DNA from: Phoronis australis
Lineage: Eukaryota > Phoronida > Phoronidae
DNA: 64,000 bases
Direction of reading: 5' to 3'
Assembly (NCBI GenBank): GCA_002633005.1
Contig: NMRA01000009.1
Location: 837,661 to 901,660 of the forward strand
Of this stretch, positions 11,521 to 21,820 are shown piece by piece; positions within the stretch are counted from its first letter, which is position 1, and the number at the start of each line of letters is the position of its first letter. Position numbers and translations under genes: made by a program. The notes beneath the pieces were generated by a model. It made no database searches, had not been told where the DNA came from, and saw nothing but the letters and a program-made list of their open reading frames with translations.

Positions 11521-11816
11521 GTGTATAGAGTGAAGAGAAAGCAAAGTACATTTAGCGTCGAGAAGGTTCGTAGAGGGATCAAAAGATGTGTTTCCGGAGG
11601 CTGCAGCAACAGCAGCCAAGCGGAGAACGTCTCGGTGTTCCGAAGGACACCAAAGTTGTGCAGAAGTGGCATCGCTTCGTGCGTCGAACGAGAGTGTGGG
11701 ACGTCATCAAAGACCAAGCGATTCGGTCCGGGGCCACTCTGTGTTCTGCCCACTTTGAGGACTCGTGTTTCAACTCCAGTCACAGGAGACGTTACGATGA
11801 AGGCCTGGTTCAATAA
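11521..11816 (+). pseudogene. THAP-domain coding fragment with one frameshift
   Basis: In one frame the sequence reads RCVSGGCSNSSQAENVSVFR, the first Cys pair of a THAP zinc finger. One base out of frame it continues PKDTKVVQKWHRFVRRTR (the P-x-D and conserved Trp) and TLCSAHFEDSCF, the C-x-x-H pair with its Phe. The order and spacing fit the C2CH THAP domain, so the DNA-binding module is complete except for a frameshift near 11640. The stop codon overlaps an AATAAA signal at 11812-11817, so the fragment resembles the end of a short transcript or a retrocopy. Unlike the Kolobok-like THAP at 16450, this one keeps the CSAHF Cys. Confidence 0.6.
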
Positions 11817-11819
11817 AGG

Positions 11820-12299
11820 ACATTATTTATCATTCAGAAACATCAGCTCTTAATTCAGGATCGTCTGTGATGAATGGGTTGACTCGCTGAGCCCGAGGCC
11901 GCTTCTCTCGCGGGAGGATCCAGTTCGTAAGGCTCAAAGTAGAAAAGTACGTAGCCGAAAACACATTAAACTTGTTCTCGCTTTCGTGCAACCTCATTTC
12001 CTCATCCTACACACCATTCCCGTACGTTTCTTCATAGTATTTGTTCAATTCTTGCTCATAATCGTCGTCGCTTTCAAATTCCCTGCTCTCCGCCATTGTT
12101 CAATGCTAGTCACTGATCTCTTGTGTTCAACCCATGACGTCACATGGCGGCAAATGTGACAATTGGCAAAATTGAAAGAGAAATCAAAATTTCGAGCTAA
12201 TTACACAAAATAAACATGGGTTTAGCTAAATTTTACGTCATACATTTAGTCTGTGGCCACCGGTAATTCAAAATGTGCAAAAATCCATGGTGTGTACTG
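11820..12299. other. Unassigned; acidic minus-strand fragment
   Basis: A minus-strand frame starting at 12096 reads MAESREFESDDDYEQELNKY, hits a stop after 29 codons, then stays open for ~50 codons towards 11850. It is probably the N-terminus of a decayed element-borne protein. Nothing else is seen. Confidence 0.2.
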
Positions 12300-13510
12300 T
12301 TTAAGAGGCAGTCCATATCAAAACCAATAGATTTTCAAAAATCAGACTATTCGTCAAAATTCAAAACAACTTCCTTTATGTACATGGATAGGTAACCTAA
12401 CCAAAATCTAAATGTCACATTTTGTGCACTCAATGACCCCTAATTTGCCGCTGGAGCTCTAGATCGCAATTGGTCATATTAGCCATCTCCAAAATTATAT
12501 GTTTTCAGCAACGAAAATAAGTAACTTACAAAATGGATTGAAAGTTATACTTTGGTGGCTGGAATAACCAATGTATACTGTAAATAATTATTTGGCATTT
12601 GCTCAAATTGGAAGGCTTTATGCTAGATTGGGGAGATAATTCATAGACCACTTTTCCTACCTAATTTCCACATTGCACCTTGTAGCTTTATGTAACTTTT
12701 TGAACATACAGCTGAGGAGTAACTTCACATTTAGTGAAAATTGTGTTGCACAATTGTCGATTTTGGAAATGATGGGCAGAGTTTACAGATGAATTGAATG
12801 AAATTTTGAACAAGAAATCTACTTTAAATTGTTATAAAAATCAAGTCTTTCAAGACTTAAAAGTCTTTCAAATGTAAACAAGTTGTTTTCTGGATGTATT
12901 ATGCGATCAGTGTCAAAACTGAACCCGATGACGTTTGCCCAGTGAGCCAGTTGACATTAGGTTTGAGGATATATAGAAAAATTGTACATGTAACCTTTTG
13001 TTTTCTTCCATTATCATTTATTTGACAATTTCAAGACAACTAAATGGATATAAATCCCCTTAAAGTTTGAATTTGTATGAACTGTTACTTGTAAAAACTG
13101 ATTTTGAGGCCATCATGTTCTTAAAGACAAAATAAAGAACGAAGGTCACTTCTGCTCGTTTAGAGAATTTTCATCGAACAAGTGCGATCACAAAAGCTTT
13201 ATGGCTTTAGTCAGACATGCTAAAGACAATTCAATACATCTGAGATGCTGGGAAGTACTGCATAAATCAAGGCCAGTGGCAGAATATGGGCTCGTAATAG
13301 CCAGGATAAGTAAATTTGTGACTGAGCAGGACCAGTTGTGGAGTCAAATCATATGTTCACCGAAGAGAATTTGGTCCCGGTTTTCACCCAAACAGAAAGT
13401 GTTCGTACCCGAAACACACAAAATGTTCCAGAAGAAATTCTGAACGAGGTATTGACTTCACATTTCACAGTGGGTGGATATTGGCTCAGTTTGTACAGGC
13501 TCAGAATTGG
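12300..13510 (+). repeat. Dispersed repeat family R, copy 1
   Basis: It begins TTAAGAGGCAGTCCATAT and matches, in inverse orientation, 30295-31296 over most of its length. It ends near GGCTCAGAATTGG. It contains a reading frame at 13201 (MALVRHAKD, then CWEVLHKSRPVAEYGLV) whose counterpart is conserved in the other copy. The TTAA at one end suggests a TTAA-targeting non-autonomous element; the other end is not well defined. Confidence 0.65.
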
Positions 13511-15146
13511 CACCACCGTACCTTCGACTTCAAAAGCTACAAAACCAATTGTGTCACAGTTGGAGTTAAATGACCCAACTTTGCTTTTCTAGTGCTTGCT
13601 ATATACATGTATTATATATTTTATCGTAGTTAATCGTAGTTTGTAATTGAGGTGAAATGAAAGTAATCAGTGGCGTAGCGTGCACCTCCTTGCCCCCCCG
13701 TCCACACCTCACTAAGTGGCGCCCCCATCCCCGATTGGTAGCTGTGTGATTTGTAACGCCTCAGTTAACAGATGCCTGGTGCTCCCCTTGGACGACACCT
13801 GTTTAGCACCCCCCNCGGCTGCATCTGACACCCCTTGGTACGGCACAGAATCAGTCACTCGGTATATGTTTGCTACGAAGTCCAGACCGTTGTGTTGAAC
13901 TGTGTTTACCTAATGTCTGTCATGAACTGAGTCATTATAAAATTGTCTTTCATGAATTGTTTTCTCTTGGCCTTGAATGTGTGGCTTTTCATACCGTTAA
14001 TTATGGTGCTTTCAGAAATATTCAACGTTGGGGTGCCCGGCGACCGGTCTGGAGACTAGTAGCAGCCTGCGGGGACATTACAGAAAGAATGCAAAATTAC
14101 AATGAATTTTGACCGAGTTGAAGATTTTTTGCACTGAACAGAGGGCCATAACACCTTAGGTGCCTCCCTTCCTGTGCCAGTGGCTCTTACAACGAAGACA
14201 GAAAACACGAGTAAGGCAGATTCGGCTGGTAGTCCCGTCTAGAGTCTTCATGAGAACAAAAAGCGACGCCACCTATCATTTAGACGAATGCACAATTTAT
14301 GTACATAATTTTTGTAATAAGCAACAATCAGAGAGAATGGTAATTAGTAGTGCTGTATTCTTTTTCTCTAACATACAAGCTTTTTACGTCGTTTTTGCAA
14401 GCTAATTACATGTTCCAAGAGCCCCCCTATTGGTGGTTGTGCAACTGGGAACTGGCAAATAGGACCAAGTGCAGTTGGTGTAATGCTTCGTAAGCAAAAA
14501 CTACAGGAGAGGCAACATTTTTATGTTAGATTATGAAGAGTTTAGGAATCACTAAACAAATTATTATAAGGTCAGTTTCTAAAAAGGTGCAATATGGCTG
14601 CTACAGGGTGCCAAATTTGGCCGAAAATGGCTTCAATGAAAACCTGCAAAATAGCCGTTTTGCCACATAAAAGCAAAACACACCAATTTGAAAATGAATT
14701 TTAAAAGTTATTCCATTAAGTTATTCAATCATAGTCCTTTAAACTGTATCACTCATTTGTTATCACTATACATGCTAGTAAAATGCATTCAAACATATTT
14801 ACTTCGGCGTCCAATTTTGTTGTAAAATGGATGTACGTGTCATAAAAACAGAAATAATGGACGAAAATTCTTAAAAATCGAAAATTTTCTACATATCACC
14901 AAACCAAACTCATGTGCTAAGTCTGTGATTTTGGGTATAGATTCTACCTGTTGGTTTTTATATGCAGTCATTCTTAAATCGTTGCTGGTGACAAAATGGT
15001 TTGGCAAGCTGTGATTTTGGCTTGTCACAGTGCAACTTTTCTACATATCTACATATGGAACGGTCTTAGTTACAATGGAACAAGGACCTTATCGTGCAGA
15101 GATATTTCTAGTGCGGCAGTGCGTATCAGAATGATGAGAGCACACA
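13511..15146. other. Non-coding; small hAT-like element near 13670
   Basis: At 13670 CAGTGGCGTAGCGTGC starts a C-rich stretch that ends near GGTACGGCACAG (~13850), resembling the ends of a small hAT-type MITE; one N lies at 13815. The rest holds no supported gene. The reading frame at 13870-14112 has no family signature. Confidence 0.3.
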
Positions 15147-15422
15147 GAGTAAGTATAACAGTGGCGGTGACGATGATGGTGGTGATATGTCAAGAGTAAG
15201 TATAACGGTGACCGTGACGATGATGGTGGTGATATATGTCAAGAGTAAGTATAACGGTGACTGTGACGATGATGGTGGTGATATGTCAAGAGTAAGTATA
15301 ACGGTGACCGTGACGATGATGGTGGTGATATGTAAAGAGCAAGTATAACAGTGACGGTGACGAGGATGATGGTGATATTTAAAGAGCAAGTATAATGGTG
15401 ACGGTGACGGTGGTGATATGTA
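15147..15422. repeat. 47-bp minisatellite, about six copies
   Basis: Units start GAGTAAGTATAAC (or GAGCAAGTATAA) at 15147, 15194, 15243, 15290, 15337 and 15384, with a GTGACGATGATGGTGG core. One unit is 49 bases long. The array is open on the minus strand, giving a repetitive Ser/Thr/Val/Leu peptide, which is a by-product of the period. Confidence 0.9.
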
Positions 15423-16182
15423 CAGGCTCCTTAAGTTGCTTTCAACATTTAACGCGTTTCTGCCATGAAGAGCATATGTAGTAAAACTTCAATTCATTTC
15501 TTCTTATTTGTAAAACCATCAATAAAACCAAAAAATTCAGTCGATTAAGTTTTTAACTGAGTCTACGATATTCATCTTGATATCACAGGATTCCTTGGGT
15601 GTGAAAATATGGACCTGCGAACCTTTGAACTTGTGGACCTTCTGGTTTATTGCGTACAAACGACACCTTACCTTTAGTCAAACTTGTGAAACTTGGGACC
15701 TATCGAGCGGTAACTAATTGACATGGATGAGAGTGCAAGTACTTCTTTAAAAGGGTTTATTAACCATTTCAGTCTTCTTCACCGCTGTTCAATGAACCTG
15801 GAAACCAACATTTTATGACGTGTGACACCAACCTGTGACATTGCTTCTTACGAAAAGAAGCCTACAACACCCACATTTTCTTAATTAAATTCGTCTTGTG
15901 TTATATTGCAACAAAGTATGCTTCAGTTACCTAATGGATGTGCCCTGCCACTCAGGAGTGCGCTTGTGGTTATGGTGAAAATGCACTCTTTATGGTCCAA
16001 AATGTCTGAAAACACACATTAAGCACGTAATCTGCCGACTTGGTTTACATATTATAGATGGATAAATAAAGCTTCATTTAAAGCTGCCTTTCGCCCTCCT
16101 GAACACTGCAAAATGCAGCTCCAGCTCTGACTAAAGCTCCAAGCTTTGACCAAACCAGCCGTAGTGTAATACATTTGCTACA
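15423..16182. other. Nothing recognised
   Basis: No exon-like segment or shared repeat was noticed between the minisatellite and the Kolobok-like element. Confidence 0.35.
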
Positions 16183-16449
16183 TTAAGGCGAAGGCAACCT
16201 TTTTTCATGCCACTTTTAGCTAAAATAAGGTCTGTTGATTATCCCACACATATTTTCACTTAATTACAGCTTTTCGTAATTTATTTAATTTCTCGTCCTC
16301 TACTCCGGAACTGACGTTTTGGGGGGCAAGAATTCCGCGCCAATTTTTTTTCATACAGTTAGACTGTGAGAGCTGTCAAGTCAGTCATTGTCCTACCTCG
16401 GATGTGATAAGTTCGGTCGACGTTTGCTTTTGTTTACGAGTCAGTCAAC

Positions 16450-16872
16450 ATGTCACGCTGTTGCTGCGTACCAGGATGTACTCATTGTCATCTCACACGC
16501 GCTTTGAGTACCTTGCATCGCTTTCCAAAGGATGACACACTTCGCCGTACTTGGCTAGCTCGTTCGTGTGAAGAACGCAACGCTACCAACTCACGCAACG
16601 TACAAAGCAGTGGCAAGCATTTTCAGCCGTCAGATTGCGACAGAGATATGTACGCTGACATGATGAAGGTCCCTGCGAAACAACGCCTGAAGAAGGGTTC
16701 CATACTGTCGCTGCTGATTCCCGGCAGTGCCCCGTCGCCACCCCCGAGAAGGGCGTTTTTGAAGCGAGAAGCCTCGCGAGCTGTGGCCACTATAAACAGT
16801 GACTGGAGGCACTTCATCTACTGTCACCCATGCCTTCGAACGTACCCCATAGCGTGCAATTCCAGGAACTAG
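16450..16872 (+). CDS. THAP-domain protein of the Kolobok-like element (truncated transposase)
   Basis: Open frame of 140 codons. Residues 1-12 carry the first zinc pair (MSRCCCVPGCTH), followed by the LHRFP motif, D-D-T-L, the conserved Trp of RRTW at about residue 35, and then GKHFQPSD near 60. The usual C-x-x-H of THAP is altered: Ser-Ser-Gly-Lys-His-Phe where Cys is expected, so zinc binding is doubtful. After the domain comes a Lys-rich linker and a Pro/Ser segment (PGSAPSPPPRR). A DDE catalytic part is absent. It may be a DNA-binding fragment that could bind TIRs, or simply a relic. Confidence 0.5.
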   Translation: MSRCCCVPGCTHCHLTRALSTLHRFPKDDTLRRTWLARSCEERNATNSRNVQSSGKHFQPSDCDRDMYADMMKVPAKQRLKKGSILSLLIPGSAPSPPPRRAFLKREASRAVATINSDWRHFIYCHPCLRTYPIACNSRN

Positions 16873-17043
16873 CAGTGATTTCCCGTGTGCTGTTGTCTCT
16901 AGCCCAGAGCCTGTAGGCAGCCCTGCAGCGATGTTGAGTAGAGGGAGTGAATACAGGCCCAGTTTGACACCCAGTGAAAAGTGTAGTTCGTCATCCAATG
17001 AACAGATCGCTCAGCCTAAGTTTATTGTGGACTTGTATTGGAG

Positions 17044-17226
17044 CTAGTTAGAAGGTGCCACCTGTGTGACGAGGGAGTCGCACGGCGGGACTTTGTAAGC
17101 AGTTTGGGTGCTCAATTCACCATCCACTGGGAGTGTGTCGCGGTACACTCGGGCAAGTGAGACAGTTCTTCCTCTGTACGTGAGACGATAATGAGTACAT
17201 CTCCGTAGGCAGCAACAGCGTGGCAT
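17044..17226 (-). pseudogene. Second, inverted THAP start in copy B
   Basis: The minus strand encodes MPRCCCLRRCTHYRLT and then diverges, losing the HRFP/Trp part. It is the mirror copy of the start at 16450 and lies inside the right TIR. Confidence 0.5.
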
Positions 17227-17495
17227 GTTGACTGACTCGTAAAGAAAAGCAAACGACGACCGAACTTATCACCACCGAGGTAGAACAATGACGGACTCGC
17301 TTGCTCTCACAGTCAGACTGTATGAATAGAAATTGGCGCGAAATTCTTGCCTCCCAAAACGTCACTTCCGGAGTAGACGACGAGTAATTAATTAAATTAC
17401 GAAAAGCTGTAAATAAGTGAAAAATATGTCTGGGATAATCAACGAATCCTATTTTTGCTAAAAATGACATGAAAAAAGGTTGCCTTCGCCTTTAA

Positions 17496-18047
17496 CAGTT
17501 GCAACACTAGTCATGGTCGGTAGTCCAGAACCGACAAAGATGGCATTATACGGCAAAAATCGATCTGGTCGACCAGACCAGGTGAGTATCGGAGAAGCCG
17601 GACTTCCTTCCCACCAATCACTTTTGAATTGCTGCAGTAAACATATACTTTTTTAACCGTGCGTTTCCCCTTCTTGTATCCATAGTTCCTGTGTACCAAC
17701 CATTGTAAAATACATTTACTTTACGTTTCTAAATAATCTTGCATTGTATTTTGTTTCACTGTACATGTACATTTTCTGTTGTTATTAGCTTTGTTGTTCT
17801 TCCTAATTTTAATTTACTGTTACTCGGTAGTCAGCTATAAGCAGCCCGTGTCTTTGCTGGCCACCCAGTCACATAACAATGTATGTTTTTATTTGAAATA
17901 AAGTTTGTTTCTCTCTCTCCCCGATGTTTGTCCATTGCCAGGCCTTCTCCAGCTAGGCACACGCAACTAGTCGTTATACTGTTGTTAAAGCTGTCCTACA
18001 TCTCCAATCATATGCTGTCCGCTGAACAAATATCACGACATGATATT
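17496..18047. other. Nothing recognised
   Basis: No supported exon or repeat; reading frames here are short. Confidence 0.3.
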
Positions 18048-18077
18048 ATGGAGTGTTATTTATAAATAACACTCCAT
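18048..18077. repeat. Perfect 30-bp palindrome
   Basis: ATGGAGTGTTATTTA is followed directly by its exact reverse complement TAAATAACACTCCAT, with no spacer. It can form a cruciform or hairpin. Confidence 0.95.
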
Positions 18078-20231
18078 GACGCCATATTTTAGTCACGTGA
18101 TCTTCTTATCGCAATATTCTGCTCCTTATTTTGTCACACCACTAGGCACAGCAGTGTACCTAACGTCAAGCTTTGAGCGTTCCCAATCAAGGTGAGCTAA
18201 ATGCCCGATTACAGTGTCAGATCAATAATTAGTGAATCGCATACGAAGACTAAGCGAGCTGTGCACATTTTTGTTTAGTTGAGCTGTGAAGTCCAATGAG
18301 GTCGGTAAGTTGTTAGATCGAGTATGCAGAACGTTCAAGGGGGTGTGTTCACGATCACGCGCGTGAACGAATGGTGGTGTTTCTAGCTCATAATGCACCA
18401 GTAGCTTTGACATCTTGTATTTTCGATGTCGTGTTCAACGTTACTCCATTCCTTATTTCGTCATCAGAGGTGAGTTAAGCTTATAGTCACGGTCATGCCG
18501 TGTGTCCGTGAGAGATATTTGTGAATGAACAGCAAGAACATGTGCTCGAAGAGTTTTTCTTGTTGGTACGAGCCCAAACCTTTCCAAAAACAATTGTCAT
18601 TTTCGTTTAAAAATTATACGCGCTAATCAATTGGCGTTAGACTCAAAGCGTCGCCGTTGTACCTAGCTACAGTATTTGCAAGTGACGGTGGACACAAATG
18701 TATGGTAACATGGCTACTACCAAATTAACTATCGTAAGGTTTACACGGCTTGTAAGCTTACGATGTTAATGAAATGATTCCTGTTATTTCAATAAAAGAT
18801 TTGTTCTCATTATAAACTAACTCAACGACTGATCCGTAGCCGCGTGAATTTCACACAATGGGTCAAAATGTTCAAATGTTCGTGCCTCAAATCTGCTCGT
18901 GAAATATTACGATCGCCTGTGCCTTGAGAATAATAAATAAAGAAGCCTGAGGCTGACTCATTGTTTAGATGGATGCATTTTCGCTGATCGTAAGTGTGTC
19001 ACATTGCCGTGTTGTAAGCAGCAAACATTACTTTGCCACATCCTTGCTTGTTGCTTACAATTATACACGTTGGACGAGAATAATCAAACAAAAGGCATAT
19101 TGATAAGCACTGTGCAAATAGAAAAATACAGGAGGGAAAATATATTAATTGCAAGGTGTGCCTTTTCACAGATGTCGACTCATGGTGAACCCATGCCTGC
19201 ACCTATTTACTTATTTTCTTTTCTCGCCGCAAATAAAAAAGGCAAATACCATAGCACTTGGGATAGCCAAAGTTTAGTCGAGACCATGATCGTGCAATTC
19301 TACACGTTTGTTTCAGACTTCAGTTTTTATCTAATAAAGTCTGACTCATGTACCTTACGTTTAAATATTAATCTATTTGATCATTGATAAGCACCGTCTA
19401 GGTCATATTCACGTGGATCATTAGAATCGTCTTCTTTAAGCTCGTGTGGATTATAGAGTGCAGTGCCAAAGCAGAAACGTTTCGCCCTTTCAATTCGGAA
19501 AACAATTAGCCTAAATTTAAAAAGTTTTTCGTCGTTCGAAGACAGGCTTATCGATTATACATTCTTGTGCATGCAACATTTGGTAGAAGCATATGATGGA
19601 CACGTCCTGCTTCAAAGTTATTCTGTGGGAAAGGGGCTGCGGTACAGTTCTCGGTGAATATTGACTGGGAAATTATACGTCACAGACTCCACCACCTTCT
19701 GCCATTGTGTGGAGAACTTTATGGAAAGTAGAATGAACGATTGTGCACTATTTCATCTCAAAAACACTACTTAAACCAAAGTAACCTGGTCGTGCTCGGA
19801 TGGGACGCCCCCTCGCCCCNCCCCCCCCCCTGCTAAATCCGTCCGTTGTCCTTAAAGCCACTGAAAAAACGTCTCAGTGGTCCTGGCCTGCGCTCGACTC
19901 ATTGTTGAAACTTAGAAAAAAGAGAAAGCGTTTGCCATCATTATTTTTCCAAAATATAAGTTTTGTTTTTTCAAAAGCTTCACAGATACTAGGCAACACG
20001 TAGTCCCTCGGTTGGCCGGTTAGGGGCTACAATACTTCCCATCGCTTTCAGCACTAATTTCGTCCCGTGTATTTTGAACGGGCGGTAGGCCAAATCCGAT
20101 CACCGATTGAGAGTTTTCACCTCGTCAAAAATTCATTCTACACTTAAAACTATGACTTAAAAAGCGCTTACTTTCTTCGGTGGTCCTTTCTACTTCTACA
20201 CATATCTTCGACGAAGTATAGCTACGACAAT
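18078..20231. other. No supported gene
   Basis: Reading frames at 19004-19387 and 19463-19657 carry no recognisable motif or exon structure. A poly-C run with one N lies at 19815-19832. This is probably non-coding. Confidence 0.3.
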
Positions 20232-20443
20232 TAAGGTACCCAGGAGGTTTCGGGGGGCAAAAAGGTCCGCCCTAGAGAAACAAAAAGTCCGAGAAAACGA
20301 CACAACAGTCCACTAAAAAGGCGCAGACGCACAGTGAAGATGGTCCCCGTTTTTTTTTCTTAGTCCTCCCGCTTTTTTGTAGCAAAAGGTCCACATCGCC
20401 AGAAATTCGAGCCCTCCCATATTAAAGGCTGGGTGCGCGCGTG
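20232..20443 (+). repeat. Dispersed repeat family G, copy 2
   Basis: It carries GGGGCAAAAAGGTCCGCC, GTCCACTAAAAAGGCGCAGA, AGCAAAAGGTCCACATCG and AATTCGAGCCCTCC followed by GGCTGGGTGCGCGCG, in the same order as copy 1. Confidence 0.7.
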
Positions 20444-21073
20444 GTATTTTGAAATGTGTAACTTTTTGTGGGGATGTTCTATCGCCCCTGCCTGCGGCAT
20501 CCAGGATGATGTAATTGCCTATACAGATACATTCAACATATCTTTTCAATGTAGTGTCTTATCAACTTAAGTATAATCAGTGCCTTATTTGGATATGAAT
20601 CAGTAGTGGAGGAAGCATTTCTGGAATAGGAGGCGAAGACTATGAGCTCCGCTAGCCGGGGGTCATCGAGTGCACATATTTACGTAGCTATAGTATAGGC
20701 CTACTCGAGAATATAAAAACGCGACATCAGTGCATTAATTTTCATAGCAACCAAAGGCTAGAACCAAATAAAGTTTTTCCTTTTTGAATTAATTTATGGA
20801 AACCAGAGCCCAGGTCTCACCTTTGAACTCACACTCAACTGATCCTCCGACTTAGTCTGAACTTACTTAATCATCCAATTTGCATTATTACTATTTTTGA
20901 AGCGTGTCATAAAAGTGGTCAATTTAGTAGCATTGTTAGTATGGAGACACATGTTATCGATAGAAATGTACTCACTTTAAACATAATATGATAATGTACT
21001 CACTTTTAACATAATATGATAATGGACAAATAAACAAATTGCTATCAGGGCTTCGGAAGACTTGACAGATTGC
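20444..21073. other. Non-coding; short tandem duplication at ~20968-21023
   Basis: AATGTACTCACTTT(A/T)AACATA occurs twice in a row at about 20968-21023. Otherwise no feature is seen. Confidence 0.5.
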
Positions 21074-21367
21074 CACGGTGAGTATGGCCTTGAATAAAGA
21101 GAATGTTCACAGCTCAATTCGGTATCCAGATATTGTTTGAGACGAAGTTCTACGGTTTTTGTGTCACGGTGAGTATGGTCTTGAATAAAGAGAATGTTCA
21201 CAGCTCAATTCGGTATCCAGATATTGTTTGAGACGAAGTTCTACGGTTTTTGTGTCACGGTGAGTATGGCCTTGAATAAAGAGAGTGTTCACAGCTCAAT
21301 TCAGTTTCCATATATTGTTCGAGGCGAGGTTCTACTGTTTTTGTGTCACAGTGAGTTTGGCCTTGAA
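21074..21367. repeat. 91-bp tandem repeat, 3.2 copies
   Basis: Units start CACGGTGAGTATGG at 21074, 21165, 21256 and (partial, CACAGTGAGTTTGG) 21347. The first two are almost identical and the third is more diverged. The array stops abruptly at the Kolobok-like end at 21368. Confidence 0.9.
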
Positions 21368-21703
21368 AGGCGAAGGCAACCTTTTTTCATGTCATTTTGA
21401 GCACAAATAAGGTTCGTTGATTATCCCAGACACATTTTCCATTAAATTACAGCTTTTCGAAATTAAATTAATTACTCGTCTTCTACTCCGGAAGTGACGT
21501 TTTGGGAGGCAAGAATTTCGCTCCAATTTGGTTCTGTGTTGAGTTTACTGTGAGGATCTGTACTACTTTTGTCGTCGTGCTGTTTTTTTTTAAATTGTCG
21601 TCACCACTTCCCATCGAGGAGTATTTCCCATCGAGGAGTATTTTACGACAAGCTAGGTTGTTAGAGAACTCAATTACGTTGGATTTAGGGGTTGTTTAGT
21701 TTG
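21368..21703 (+). mobile_element. Kolobok-like left end, copy C (truncated)
   Basis: It starts AGGCGAAGGCAACCTTTTTT, and 21368-21530 matches the TIR of copies A and B. 21530-21700 then matches copy A at 160-310, including ACGACAAGCTAGGTTGTTAG, and the match stops at TTAGTTTGT. No right end or THAP region is present. It lies about 120 bases upstream of the GST start codon. Confidence 0.75.
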
Positions 21704-21820
21704 TGTTAAAGGGGCAAACCCCCCTCCCGACCTCCCCCCATTCGGTGCTATGCGCATCTACAGTCGTGCTTTGCGCAAATGTTTACAGACAAAACTTGAT
21801 ATTTCCAGAACTGATCAGCG

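Larger units (their letters stand above)
16183..17495 (+). mobile_element. Complete Kolobok-like palindromic element, copy B, with TTAA target duplications
   Basis: TTAA at 16183-16186 and 17492-17495 flanks a 1305-base element. Its ends are inverted repeats (left GGCGAAGGCAACCTTTTTTC, right the complement) extending about 310 bases. The TIRs are so long that each includes the start of a THAP reading frame: plus strand at 16450 and minus strand at 17226. The interior 16500-17170 matches copy A inverted. No full transposase is present, so it would depend on proteins from elsewhere. TTAA duplication plus a THAP domain are hallmarks of the Kolobok superfamily. Confidence 0.75.

Noticed and set aside
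11385-11813. 142-codon minus-strand ORF with a hydrophobic segment
   Set aside because: It is antisense to the recognisable THAP fragment and has no family signature.
15126-15389. Repetitive Ser/Thr/Leu protein
   Set aside because: By-product of the 47-bp minisatellite; no start context or gene structure.
19004-19387. 127-codon plus-strand ORF
   Set aside because: No motif, no splice partners and composition like the surrounding non-coding DNA.
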